Shown here: piece by piece, positions 44,740 through 56,109 of the stretch
Layout of the letters: each line of letters opens with the position of its first letter
Position numbering within the stretch: position 1 is the stretch's first letter
Origin: Acinonyx jubatus
Taxonomy: Eukaryota; Chordata; Mammalia; Carnivora; Felidae
Length of the DNA: 64,000 nt
Assembly: GCF_027475565.1 (NCBI RefSeq)
Contig: NC_069392.1
Location: 66,125,741-66,189,740 of the forward strand
Direction: 5' to 3'
The notes under the pieces: model-generated
What the model was told of the DNA's origin: nothing
The model's input: the letters and a program-made list of their open reading frames with translations, nothing else
Databases searched by the model: none
Position numbers and translations under genes: made by a program

Positions 44740-45400
44740 TCACAGGGTGCAGGTCTTGAAGAATTTATGTCCCACGCATGCACTCTCTACGGGCAGCTGC
44801 TGGAGGGTGTGCTCCAGCAGCTTCTAAACCCAGAAGAGGCAGGATGCAGGAAAGCTGACCTCCAAGTATGAAGGAGGAGGCCTGAGGGGCGGGGGAGGAG
44901 AAAAGGGCACCGGCGCAGGAGAGCAGCCGGTCCAGGCTGGAAGCTCTGGCAGATGGGCTTCGTGCAGATTCCATCACGAGAAAAGGGGGCATATGTGAGC
45001 CTCTTGAGAGAAGATCGGACAACTGGCGGAAGAATTTGAGGTTGAACTGGGAAACGCAGGCCAGTTGGCAAATGAAAACCCGAGATGAAGATTCCGGTGA
45101 AAACAGAGAGTAGAGAGAGGTAATCACAGTGGAGTGCGGGGGCTCGGCGGAGCCGCAATAACGTGAAGCGTGGCTATTGATCGGACTCCGGTGTTAGAGG
45201 CGGGGCTGGGCAGCGAGCGCACATGCGCCCAGGCACTGGCGACTGTTTTCAGGCCGCTCTAGAAAGGAGTTAGAGAACGGCTAAAACCCCCAAAGCGGAA
45301 AGTACAATACGGGGATATCATCTAAAATAATCAGCAGAGAGAATAAAAGTGATTGCTTGCAGGGAGAGACAAATTAGGGGAAGCAAGCGACGGACTGCCT
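44740..45400 (+). mobile_element. HAL1-like 3' portion
   Basis: GCTGGAGGGTGTGCTCCAGC, AGAATTTGAGGTTGAACTGG and AGCAAGCGACGGACTGCC correspond in order to phrases of the ORF1-only HAL1 element near its 3' end, which continues to a poly-A-side AAAACGCATCTTGCACGCG at about 45458. Degraded. Confidence 0.5.
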
Positions 45401-45401
45401 G

Positions 45402-45425
45402 TTTTTTTTTTTTTTTTTTTTTTTT
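45402..45425. repeat. Poly-T run of 24
   Basis: An uninterrupted T homopolymer without an obvious attached SINE. Confidence 0.9.
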
Positions 45426-45683
45426 AAGAACAAAACCAGAGGTATTTGATCTTACAAAACGCATCTTGCACGCGTATAGCTTTGAATAAAGATAGAAACT
45501 TAAAAAAAAAAGTCTTACAAGGGTTGCAGAGTGATAACTGTTTCTTTTCCTTTCACATCTAGGTGGACTCGAACAGTCCTGTCAACACCCCATCGGCTTT
45601 GGTGTGGCCGGTGTTGCTGTGATTTTTGTTTGTTGTTTTTCGCGTGTGTATATAAACTAAAGCCGGTGGCTCTGTTATCTGCC

Positions 45684-45898
45684 CTCAGCTCAGGTGATGG
45701 TCTTGCCGTTTGGAGTTCGTGCCCAGGGTTGGGCTCTGCGCGGACAGCTCAGAGCCTGGAGCCCGTTTCAGATTCTTGGGTCTCCCTCTCTCTCTCTCTG
45801 CCCCTCCCCTGCGTGTGCTCTGTCTCTGCCCCCCGCCGCCGCCCCCCAAAATTAAAAGAGTTGTATACTCTAAAAATAAATAAAAATAAATAAACTAA
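45684..45898 (+). mobile_element. Felid tRNA-Lys SINE, 5'-truncated
   Basis: It starts at CTCAGCTCAGGTGATGGTCT inside the head, then the core, CT-rich block, a GCC-rich patch at 45832-45848 and AAAAATAAATAAAAATAAAT. The GCC patch is unusual for this family. Confidence 0.85.
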
Positions 45899-45899
45899 A

Positions 45900-46142
45900 T
45901 CCAAAATCCTATTGTGACCTTTCAGGCGGGTCCATAAGCAATGACAAAGGCTCACCCTGGCCGGGCCCCATGGGGAAAAGCTGGCCTCCCACAGCAGATG
46001 AGGTGTGCAGACTAGAGGGAGTGCCAGTCAAGGACTCAGCCGGGTGCCGGGGCGGCAAACAGCCTCCAAATGGTTACTTTTGTCTAAAGTTTCTGAGATG
46101 TTTTCCACACTCCGCTCTATATTCCTGTGGAGTTTGGTTCTT
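45900..46142. other. No gene recognised
   Basis: Short unique stretch between two SINEs. Confidence 0.4.
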
Positions 46143-46160
46143 AAGAAATCCCCGCCTTGG

Positions 46161-46371
46161 GGGCGCCTGGGTGGCTCAGTCAGTTGAGCGTCTGACTTCG
46201 GCTCAGGTCATGATCTCACGGTTCCTGAGTTCGAGCCCCGCGTCGAACTCTGTGCTGACAGCCTGGAGCCTGCTTGGGATTCTGTGTCTCCCTGTTTCTC
46301 TGTCCCTCCCCCCGTTCATGCTCTGTCTCCCTCTGTGTCAAAAATAAATAAATAAACAATAATAATAAAAA
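46161..46371 (+). mobile_element. Felid tRNA-Lys SINE
   Basis: Near-consensus head and core. The duplication AAGAAATCCCCGCCTTGG / AAGAAATCCCTGCCTTGG lies at 46143-46160 and 46372-46389, 17 of 18 bases identical. Confidence 0.95.
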
Positions 46372-46389
46372 AAGAAATCCCTGCCTTGG

Positions 46390-47165
46390 ACAAAGGTGTG
46401 CCCCCAGTACATACAGAGGGTACATTTCCTTCCCTCTTTGGGCCCTTGGCATCTGTATCCAGAAAAGGAAGGGACTGGACGGGAGCACGTCAAGGGCCCT
46501 GTGAAGCATCTAGAAAGTTACTACAAGTACAGCTTCTCGTCTGAACTCCTGCAGCATTTCATTCATCACCTGCATGCAGGGGTTTGGCACCGAGTTACAT
46601 CCTCTCCCCAAATATTAGCTGGCTTTGTGTTTGCTTATTTATTTTGTTCTGTATGTACCTAGGCTTGTCTCCTCCAAACAGATGAATGTTCCACAGGGCA
46701 GAGGCCCACCCTATACTTCCTGTGCACCCCGCCCCCCCGCAGCCTGGTACAGGGCTAGACCTCCCGTTCGTGACCAGTGAAAGTTTCCTGAAGACATCAC
46801 GATACAGGGGCTTTCTGGGGGAAAGGACCAGAGTTGACACTGACCCTTGGTTTTGCTCACTGCCATGCTAACCTAGAGCCATGCTTCCTGCCACGTTGTC
46901 TGACACATAGGCAGAGTGAGTGCTCCAAAATTTTGTTGGATGGAAGACAGAAGCATTTGGGGGCCCCTGGAAAAATCTGCCGTTGCCCGCTCCCGGTAAG
47001 TGCCTTGAGTGAGCCTTAGGCGGAGGAACGGGAAGGCGTCCACCTTCTGGCCACGATTCCCAAGCGCAGCGGGTCAACAGTCCATCCCCTGGAAAGACGG
47101 TTTAGCTAAATATGTAAAGCCTTACGAATATGCGTTACCAACTACTTCCTGTCTAACAAGCTGTT
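46390..47165. other. No gene recognised; L2 tail relics
   Basis: 46640-46740 (CTCCTCCAAACAGATGAATG, TTCCACAGGGCAGAGGCCC) and 46840-46950 (GCCACGTTGTCTGACACATA, TTTTGTTGGATGGA) are L2-tail-like. The rest is unique-looking. Confidence 0.5.
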
Positions 47166-47169
47166 TGCT

Positions 47170-47282
47170 AAAGAGATAGAGCAGAGGCGGGCACAAGGCT
47201 TGACCCCATGATACTGGAATCATGACCGGAGCTGAAATCAAGAGTCGGGATGCTTGACTGACTGAGCCATCCAAGTACCCAG
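47170..47282 (-). mobile_element. Truncated, diverged carnivoran SINE, reverse
   Basis: GGCTTGACCCCATGATACTG, ATCATGACCGGAGCTGAAAT, CAAGAGTCGGGATGCTTGAC and TGACTGAGCCATCCAAGTAC give the reversed head only. The core, CT block and tail are missing. Confidence 0.8.
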
Positions 47283-47289
47283 TATTTCT

Positions 47290-48670
47290 AAAGTTTGCCT
47301 TGCTTTTGTATTTAGGGGGGAAAATGTATTTTATTTCTTTAAATGGCATTATGTGGCTTTGCTATCCAAGTTCATATAGACAACAATATTGGTGAATCAC
47401 TAAATGCATGTTAATAACACTCTTACGGACACCAGGAACTCAGGGAGACTCACAATCCCTGCCCTCTATTTTGAGAGAAGTGGGGAATCATTCTGGGCAT
47501 GCTTAATAGCTAAAAATGTGTGATTCTACATGATGTGCCAATTAAATTTAAGGAGTGTAACTTGTTCATCGGGGGATACAGACGTTAAAAGCCATGAGTA
47601 AGAAAACTGAGACTGTTTTTAATGGTGGGGGGACTGGCCCGGGAAGGTGGGGGGGGAGGGGACACTTAGGCAGGGAGGAGCGAACAGAGCCAAGTAGCTT
47701 GAGCCGTGTCATTAAACATCTATTGTCTACTGTGTGTGCCCCACTCTGTGGCAGGTGCTCTGAGAGATATTAGGGAAGCAAAAGACCAGTTTATAGTCTA
47801 ATTAGAAAGACAAGCCTAGCACTTATAAAACCATTAAAGACAAAGGCTAGACGGGATTGTTTATAATTAGTGCTAAATAGTGAGATTCAGCCGAGTGCTC
47901 TGACAATACTCTGGATTTTAAATATTTTAAGGCGCTTCTAATATACATATATACGTATATTTAAACAGAATTTCATTAAGAATTCAAATAGGCTAAAAAT
48001 AAGCAAGGCCTAAACATCGAAGCAACAGGATACATTTTGGTATCGATATGATTTTATATATAACCTCCTGGTAAGGATGTCCCAAGAGATCAGCGTCCTA
48101 GACAGGGAAGACGCCCAGGCACTTAGGTTTGTAAGGAGAGCAGACAGTGGGGCTCACCCCCTTTCTCCCAGGAAAGTCTGATGGACAGGAGAGATCTATG
48201 AGGCCTAAGAACTCAAGGTTCAAAGGCTGCTAATGGATTTAGAGGGGAAGGGAGGGAAGGAAAGTGAGTTTTCAGGAGATTGGATGTGACAGGAATTGAT
48301 ACATGATAGTGAGGGCATAAACCTGGAAGCGGCTGCAAAGTCTGGGGGTGCTGGTAGGCAGGGGTGCTGGTAGGGGCCTGGTGCTGCTCACTGTCCCCCC
48401 TGCCTCCAGATCACCCACCCCCGAAGCCCGACCCAACAAGAAAAACACCATTCGCTCAGAAATCAGAGAACGCAGGATTAGGATCTTCCCCCCTGATGCC
48501 AAAGTAATGCCTGTTCGTGAGATAATTTAGCCAATACGGACAAGAATCAAAGGAGGAAAAAAAAAAATCATGCGTCATTCCCGTCAGAGAGGGTTGCCAG
48601 ATTTAGCGACAAAAACAAAAACAATATTTGGGCCATATATACACTAAAAAAATAGTCATTGTTTCGCCAT
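47290..48670. other. No gene recognised
   Basis: 47700-47910 has phrases of an ancient repeat (ATCTATTGTCTACTGTGTGT, AGTCTAATTAGAAAGACAAG). 47935-47965 is TA-rich. The rest is unique-looking. Confidence 0.4.
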
Positions 48671-48676
48671 CGTTCG

Positions 48677-48895
48677 TATTTATTATTTATTTTTGGGCAG
48701 GGAGGGGCAGAGAGAGAGGGAGGGAGGGAGAGAGAGAGACAGAGAGACAGAGAGAGAGAGAAAGGGAGAGAGAGAGAATTGCAAGCAGGCTCTGGGCTGA
48801 CAGACTTGGGGCTTGATCTCACAGACCGGGAGATTGTGACCTGAGCCAAAATCAAGAGTCAGACGCTTAACCGACTGAGCCACCCAGGCGCCCCT
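48677..48895 (-). mobile_element. Felid tRNA-Lys SINE, reverse, long GA block
   Basis: TATTTATTATTTATTTTT, a GA-rich block (48710-48777), a shortened core, then GCCACCCAGGCGCCCC. No clear target-site duplication. Confidence 0.92.
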
Positions 48896-48899
48896 GTAA

Positions 48900-49745
48900 T
48901 TAAACTTTAACTGCGCGCCCTGTATATTATATTACCTGGCAACCTACCATCAGAAGCAATCACCAATGGCTGGCTTCCTGGGCACTGCCCCCCACCCCCG
49001 CCCCCCATGTCTGAATGCCCTTCAGACATGAGCCCTGGCTCTACCGCTTTGGATTCTATGCCTTAAACCAGATTTATCTGAACCCTCACAGAAGTCGTGG
49101 GAGAGCCGTTGTGGATTTGTCCTGGGCACAGCCCTGCGGCAGGCACCTGAGACAACAGGCTTGGGTGTCTGTCACAGCCTCCCGCTCGTCCCTACTGCCA
49201 GGCCCGCCCAATCCCACAGCACCTAATGCCAGCCAGGGGAATGCCATCATCCTGGGAAGAAGCCAGACACCTGACCCAGTGCACTCCCACTAGGCCACAC
49301 CCACATGTGCCCAGCTTGGCTTCTCATTTGGCCACTTTCAAAATTACCAGCTCCCCCACTGCCCAAAGCAGGAGGACACAGAAAGAAATCAGACGGAGCC
49401 TGGGCCTGCCCTTGTCTCTACACTCCGTTTCCAATCTGTCCCCGTCATTCCCAGTCAGGCCCTTGGGTCTGGGTCCCTGGTGGTCCATCCCTTAGGGACA
49501 CCGTCCTTCTTCTCCTCCTCCCTTCAGCCTCCAGGTATCTTTACCTCAGGCCAAACGCCAGCCTTCTGGAACCCAGGGCCCTCCATGGGACCAACACAAT
49601 CCCTGTCAGGGGTGCAGGACCCTCAAAACTCCCTTCTTCTAGAACCTGACTCAGGAGCAGAGCTGTCGAGGGTCAATGACTATTCATTCCAGTGGTGAGT
49701 GGGGAGGGGTAAAGCCGAAGAAGGAAAGGACGGAACAGGGTGAAT
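48900..49745. other. No gene recognised
   Basis: CT/GC-moderate unique-looking DNA. Overlapping plus frames (49015-49698) of up to 114 codons lack domains and splice context. Confidence 0.4.
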
Positions 49746-49749
49746 TTCT

Positions 49750-50450
49750 CCCTTCTTTCTCTTCCAAGATGAGGCAACATCTACTGTATTGATTCTGCTT
49801 TTATCAGAATATTCTGGACCATCCAATGCCTTGCCGGATTCCTGACTACAACCTGACTGTCCAAAGGGTTTTGGTTTTCATTTCTTCTTCTTCTTTTTTT
49901 AATGAATAGCTGTGCTCCAGGGAAATTTATTTCGGAATATCGTTTCCCATTTGCAACTTTAGAAGAGACAGGAAGACATTGTTGAAAACCAAGTTGATCA
50001 ATAGGGTTAGGTTAAAAAAATAAAAAACCCAAACGGACCCACCTTCGGGTCATTACTGAAGCAATCCCTGTCAATTCTGCATTCAAGATATTGACACATG
50101 CAAGCGATCGGTAAACCAGAAGCCGCTTTCCCACTGAATTAAGCGGGTACTCACTAAAATAATTACCTGATTTCACAGGAATATGCTATTAACCCCAATC
50201 CTAAATTCAATTCTTCAGACGCTGGGCGTTCGCTTAAGTACTCCTAAATGTAATCCTTTAATCCGCCTTAATCTCCACCCCACCCCCACCCCGTTTGATT
50301 ACTGAAATGGAAAAATCCGTCTGTGCTGCTGTTCCGGAAGCCAATCCTGAGAGGTACTTCAGTCTTCCGGGGGATGGTTAATTGGCAGAAAAGGGAATTC
50401 GAAGGAGCCCTGATGTTGAATCCGTTTGCTCTGAAAGCATTCACCACCAC
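49750..50450. promoter_or_regulatory. Candidate conserved non-coding element / enhancer
   Basis: This repeat-free AT-rich block has a high density of homeodomain-like motifs: TAATTA/TTAATTGG-type sites and a run of TAATCC (50251-50256), TAATCC (50259-50264) and TAATCT (50269-50274). It carries no coding frame of note. The enhancer reading is inferred from motif density and lack of repeats. It needs alignment to other mammals. Confidence 0.3.
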
Positions 50451-50593
50451 CAAAACCAAACCTAAAACCAGCAAGAGTGAACAGTTTGGTACAAATAATA
50501 ACTTCTCTCTACAACTTCTTTTGTTTATCTTTTCTTATTTTTTTTAAATCATTACATGATGCCCCTGCTCTTCGTTTAAAACAAAACAAAACA

Positions 50594-50806
50594 GGGGCGC
50601 CTGGGTGGCTCAGGCGGTTAAGCGTCTGACTTCGGCTCAGGTCACGATCTCTCGGTCCGTGAGTTCAAGCCCCGCGTCGGGCTCTGTGCTGACAGCTCAG
50701 AGCCTGGAGCCTGTTTCAGATTCTGTGTCTCCCTCTCTCTCTGACCCTCCCCCATTCATGCTCTGTCTCTCTGTCTCAAAAATAAATAAACGTTAAAAAA
50801 AAATTT
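50594..50806 (+). mobile_element. Felid tRNA-Lys SINE, near consensus
   Basis: One of the best-preserved copies in the window. The duplication AAACAAAACAAAACA lies at 50579-50593 and 50807-50821. Confidence 0.95.
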
Positions 50807-50841
50807 AAACAAAACAAAACACCAAAAAAACCCAATGCTTG

Positions 50842-50970
50842 GGGCGCCTGGGTGTCTCCATCAGTTGAAGAGTCCGACTCTTGATTTCAGCTCAGGTCAT
50901 GATCTCATGGTTCGAGCCTCGGCATAGGGCTTCATGCTGACCGCGTGGAGCCTGCTTGGGATTCTCGTGC

Positions 50971-51001
<31 letters not shown>

Positions 51002-51042
51002 CCTTCCCCCCTCCCTCTAAATAAGTAAATAAACATTAAAAA
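50842..51042 (+). mobile_element. Felid tRNA-Lys SINE, second in tandem
   Basis: Head GGGGCGCCTGGGTGTCTC, shortened middle, (CT)n at 50974-50998, tail AAATAAGTAAATAAAC. It lies 35 bp after the previous copy in the same orientation and has a different internal sequence, so it is a separate insertion. Confidence 0.92.
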
Positions 51043-51049
51043 AAAGAAG

Positions 51050-52630
51050 AAGATTGAAAACAAAAGAACCCATTTTTGATGGTTCTTAGGTAGCCCCACA
51101 CCTCTGGTTTTCAGATCACGATCGACTTGTCCTTATGCCCACCCATACAAACTGGAAAGTAAGAAATGGGGTTTTGAGCCTCGGAAGGGACGGTGAGCAG
51201 TGCCCCTTACGTGTCTTCATTGAGTTGTTACGGTTTCTGAGTAGAAATCAATATTGTGGTGTTAGAGGACGTCCGGAGGCGGCAAAGGTGAGGAGATCTG
51301 CAGCTACTACTCAAGGCCAAAGCCAAAGGCATTCGTTGATACATGCAGCCGGTAGAGAATCCTGCTCATTCAAGCTTCTGCCCTTGTCCACCTGCCCCAG
51401 CTGCAGGACGCTCCCTGCAAGAACCTTTGACGGGAGTCCCCAGGGCCAGACACTACATTCTTGTCCTGCCTCCAACCCCCCAGCTCCTGGCGGGGGAGAA
51501 GACAAGGAAACAGGCATCAGAGGAAATTCAAGACCCAGTCTCTCTGGGATCTGGCCACAGTGGTCCTTGCTGTAAAGCGCCTCACTGCCCCCCACTGCCG
51601 CAGGACGGAGTCCCGGCCCCTTCGTAACCACATTCGCCACTGCCAGTCTGGACCGTTCACCCTTGACATTCGGGCAGCATGTGAGTTTCTTACAGCTTCT
51701 CCGGCAGGACCTGCTGTTTTGCACCCAAGTCCATCTGGATTTGGGACTTCCCTCGATAAATCCGTCCGTCAGGCTGGTGGCAGAGGGTAGTGTTTTCTGG
51801 GCGCTGACAACAGGCTGGGGCCTGGTGGCTCCTGCAGGATCTAGACGGGGCCTGCGTGTGCAGTTCCCATGATGCCCAGCAGACGTGTCTGCTCTTCTCT
51901 TCCGTTATTGGGCCAGACCCCGAAGACCTTTGAGTTTGAGGTCACGGATCATCTTACCCCGTGCCAAGCAGATGGACTGAACTTAACAGCCATCCCTGAA
52001 GAAATGAGAACAGGCCCCTCACTGAGGGCCATGCCAAGCCTTTCACCTCCTGCTGCAGAAGCCGGAAGGGCAATGTCCTTACCGGTAATGACGACGGTTC
52101 TCTGGAAACTCCAGACCTGGAGCAGGGGCCTCTGCCTGGACCTCCTGTGCTCCAGAATCTCTCTGCCTTCCTCTCCCTCGTTCCCTTGCCGTCTCCCCTC
52201 TCCTCCCCTCTCCCTGCAGAATCTGGGTGGATACCGCAGTTGATCCCGCGTTGCCCTTCTATCAGATGCGCCCGAAGCTGGGATCAGACCGTATTTCCCT
52301 CCGGGCCTCCTCTCCATGGTGGTCGCGCACGACAGGCCGAGGGCCTGCTACATATGGGTTGTCACGGACCAGCGGAAGCCTCGGCCTGTTTAAGCCCCCG
52401 TTCCTCCGGCTTGTCTTTTTGCTTCCTCTGAGAAGGAAGCAAAGGTTCCTCTTGGCTGGTCCCCGAGTCCTCCCCTTTCCCCCCAACGCGCCTGCATCTC
52501 ACCAAAGGCTACAGAGGCATCGTTCAAAGTAACTCCGAAGACAGTGCCGCTTCTCAAGACCACTCACCTCACTCCTCCTGTGGGCGACAGCCCCCAGGCC
52601 ATGGTTGAGAGCAGGTTCACGGCTGCCAGA
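51050..52630. other. No gene recognised; SINE-free, GC-moderate
   Basis: Start of the longest SINE-free stretch of the window. CpG is somewhat more frequent at 52220-52520. Several frames of 90-146 codons overlap in different phases, none with a recognisable domain. Confidence 0.4.
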
Positions 52631-52639
52631 GCCCTCACG

Positions 52640-52830
52640 GCACGCTCCCTCAGGAGTGTGGGTCTCAAGCCTGAGCAGGCATCAGAAACACCTGCAAGGC
52701 TTGTGGAAACACCGGTGCCCGGGCTCCACCTGCCAGAGGTCTGGATGGGGCCTGAGAATCTGCGCCTCTGACCGGTCGCCCAGGCTGCCGCCGCTGTCTA
52801 GGGAACACGCTTTGAGCACCACCGATCTCA
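52640..52830. mobile_element. hAT-type MER DNA transposon relic
   Basis: GTGGGTCTCAAGCCTGAGCA, GGCATCAGAAACACCTGCAA, GGATGGGGCCTGAGAATCTG, and ACGCTTTGAGCACCACCGAT follow the short element with GGTTCTCAAAC...GTTTGAGAACC ends. The subfamily is not certain. Confidence 0.65.
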
Positions 52831-52834
52831 TGGC

Positions 52835-55800
52835 CCTCCAGAGAAAATGTAATCTTCTTCAGGCGCTCCCTCCCTCCACACACACACACCATCCACCCCG
52901 TGGAGGACAGAGCTTCCCTGCGAGGCAGGTTAGGGTCCTTAGCACCTGCTGGTTCATCCGCGAGGCTAGCTCGTGCGAGCACCTAGGCTCTCGTGACTCC
53001 TGTCCCTCGCCTTCTCCCCTTGCTCTCAGTTTCCCTGTCTTGCCCTTCCCATATTTCATCTCTCCCCGCTATGGCTTTGTGTCTCTATCTCTGGGCTTCT
53101 CCACACACACATACTTCCCTAGTGATGAGTTGGCATGGGATTTATAGAGTAAGCTCTCAGCCATCTGGAGACGCCGGGCGTCCTGACTGACATATGTTAA
53201 AGTACAGGCGGTGGAAAGACTCTGGGCAGAGAGACCAATTTGTTAATTTAATTGAGTTGCAAATAATCAGGAAGCCAACAGGGTTTGTGTGAAACCTATT
53301 AGGTGTTCTCAGAATCAGCAGCAGGGCGGGGCCGCCCGCGTGGAGGCGGGGCTCTGGGAGCCCGCATCACAAGGGCAGGGGGCAGGTGGAAAGGCCTGTG
53401 CCTTCTGTGCCTTGTGCTGCTCCCTGGCCGGGCAGGGGGAGGCAGAGAGGTGCTCTCTAGGGGCTTGTCTGGGGCGGAGGAGGGGGGAAGACACCATTAG
53501 TGACTCCCCATCCCCCCTACTGGGCTCCTGTCCCACCCTCCCTTTCCCCAGAGACCCACGCACCCTTCAGGCCGAATGAATACCAGCTCCCCTAGGAGCT
53601 TAGCTCCTCTCCTGCTTGGGAGCGCTCCAAAGCCAGTGACTGACCCACTTGGGGACAAAAGCTGGGCCTCCTATAGGAAGTGTTTGCCTGGAACTGAGGG
53701 ATTTCCTGGGATGAAGGACTTTCACTGTTGCAATGGAGACAGTCCCGGGCCACCCAGTTGGTCACTCTACCATGACCTCGATGTCGAGCTAGTCTTGCTA
53801 TGGGTGGGCTTCAGGCCTCTTCCTGGGATCAGCCTCACAGGAGACTCCAGGAAAGACTAGATCCTTCCTTGCTAAGCTACTTCCCAACGGGTCCTGCTTC
53901 CCTCCTTCCTGAGAGCATGCCCCAATCAATCATGCATGCCCAATCCTTGTCTCAAGCTCTGCTTCCGGTGAACCCAGCCTAGACATCCAGCTCCCACCCC
54001 TATCGCCACCATGGACAAACCATAAATGCAGGGGGCTGTTCTTCGGTACTTCTAATGGTTTTGGCAATGAGGAATGTTCAGGACGGTAATAAAAAATAAT
54101 AATACTGCTACTTATTGATTTCCAGGGGACTTCTTGGCTTCACTATGATGCCTCCTAACTCCAGCTAGTTGTCAAAGACTTTCTGCCTTAGTTGCACAGA
54201 ATGTGGAGGGCTAGAAGCAGGGAACAATTCAGCCTTCTCTGCCTTTATGTTAAGGACTTATTATGCAGTCAGCACTGCTCTTAGCTCTGTGAGGGAAGGA
54301 GAAATGAGCCAGACACAGGCCCTGCCCTCCTGTGTAGCTGTGTGGATAAGGCCATCTCACCCGCAGCATCTGAGAAGGGCACAGGGGTAAGTGCTCAGGC
54401 TTGCTGAGATGGTGAGAGGGCTTGCGTTCAGAGAAAGGACCGCCAGCGTGGGGTGGGGGATGCCCGACAGGTTTCCCAGAGGAGAGGTTGTGGCTGGGCC
54501 CTGAAGGGGTGGAGAGTTAGGGCAGGCGAAAAGGAGAGAGAGCAGAGATGTCCCTGGAAGCCCTACGTAAGGCAGGGAGGCCCAGGTCGTACTTAGAAGC
54601 CTGGAAGAGGATGATTTTCTGGAAGGAAGGGCTGCACGAGGAAAGAGGAGTGACGATCTGGGGACCTTGGCTGAGGAGTTAGTGCCCTGCTCTGTGGGCG
54701 GCAGAATGAGAAAGGCTCCCAGCAAACTTCTGGGAGAGAAGACTGGGCCAACCCTCGGACAGTTGAGAACACCACCTTCTCCCTGAGGGGCACTGGTCCC
54801 TGATCGGGAGGCCGGCTCAGTCACGCAGGGAGTTGGGGGCCTAGATCGGTCAAGGCTCTCCCTCCAACGTCTCCAGGATGGTCATAGAAAAGACGGAAGA
54901 ATGCTGGCAGAGAATCATAAGCAGGAGATCCTCTCCCCTTTCCTCCTCCCTTCACGTAGCCCTCTTGTCTCTTATCTCCTCTGCCCTGCATTTCTGTGAA
55001 CTCCAGTCCATCCGCCTCCCTCGCCCTCCTGGACACAGCTGCAGACTGCTCTTCGCGAAACACCACTCCCATCCTGTCTCTGTCCATCTAGGGGACGTGA
55101 GGGTCTACCCACTGCCTTCCTCAGATTAGCCTCCAAGGCCCTCTACACTCCAAACCCCCCTGCTCTCCCCTCCCTCCCCTTATTTAGCATTTTCCCCATA
55201 AGGCCCTGGGTTCAGTCAAGCAGGTCATGTCCCAAGCTACCTCATGGGTCCTTGCTTTGAATCTTTTTTCAGACTTTTCTTTCCCCCAGGATACCCCGCT
55301 CTTTTTCTGGGCCTGCCTGATCCCACTCATTCTTCTCCGTGCCTGCCAAATGTCTTCTCGAAGAATGCCCAGCCACACTGGGCTTGCCCTCTCTGAATTT
55401 CTGCAGCCTCCAGGTGATACGTTGTCTGCAAAGATGGCTGCCAACCAGTGCTCCCATTCCTGTGTACAACTGCTGCTTTTCCCATCCAAATCTGTGGTCT
55501 ATTTGCTGACCCCTAGGACCCCAAGCTCGTCTCGTGACTTGCTCTGACCAGTAGAACTCAGTAGAAGCAATCAGTGCTGTGACAGTCTTGGGATTAGGTC
55601 TCGGGAGACCTGGCACTTCGTCTTACTGAGGCTTCGAGCTCTGAGAAACCTGGTAAAGAAATCTGACTACCCTCTGAACAAGAGAGGCCTGGCCGGTACC
55701 TGGCCAGTCCAGCGGTAAAGTCAACTGGATGCTCTTTCCCCAGTCAAGCTGCCCCCACAGACACATGAGAACAGAGACGAGCCTTCCCTGCTGAGCCCTG

Positions 55801-55925
55801 GAGAGAGTCATCGGCCAACAAATGGCTTGTTGTGTTAGGGTGTTTGGAGTCAGCTCCCACTTTGGTCTGAATCCTGGCTCTGCCATTTCACAAGAAGTGT
55901 AGGAAATGGTCTTGTAGAAAGTGCT
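52835..55925. other. No gene recognised; SINE-free, GC-moderate DNA
   Basis: About 3 kb without felid SINEs. 54185-54560 has phrases of a common ancient repeat (ATTATGCAGTCAGCACTGCT, GGCTGGGCCCTGAAGGGGTG). Multiple overlapping frames of 70-180 codons, for example 52605-53147 and 54357-54824 minus, show no domain and may be accidents of GC content. Confidence 0.4.
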
Positions 55926-55929
55926 CTCT

Positions 55930-56105
55930 GGCACCAGGCTTTGTGCTAAGTACCTTACACATATTCTCCCGTGGAGTGGGGACCGTGATTGTCCCCATCA
56001 CGTGGGGAGAGAGTGATTCTCCCAGGTCCACACCTAGTAAGTGATAAAATGGGACCATCCCCTGAGCCTGAAGTTCAGAGTCCAGATTCCTAACGATTGC
56101 TCGCT
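55930..56105 (+). repeat. MIR SINE
   Basis: CACCAGGCTTTGTGCTAAGT, ACCTTACACATATTCTCCCG, GTCCACACCTAGTAAGTGAT and GAAGTTCAGAGTCCAGATTC are ordered MIR landmarks. Confidence 0.7.
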
Positions 56106-56109
56106 AGTT

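Noticed and set aside
44780..45158. Minus-strand frames of about 120 codons
   Set aside because: They are antisense to a HAL1-like relic and GC-rich; no domain is seen.
49015..55616. Many overlapping frames of 90-180 codons in the SINE-free region
   Set aside because: They occur in several phases and both strands, lack recognisable domains and consistent splice sites, and are expected from higher GC content. The region is noted as a finding instead.
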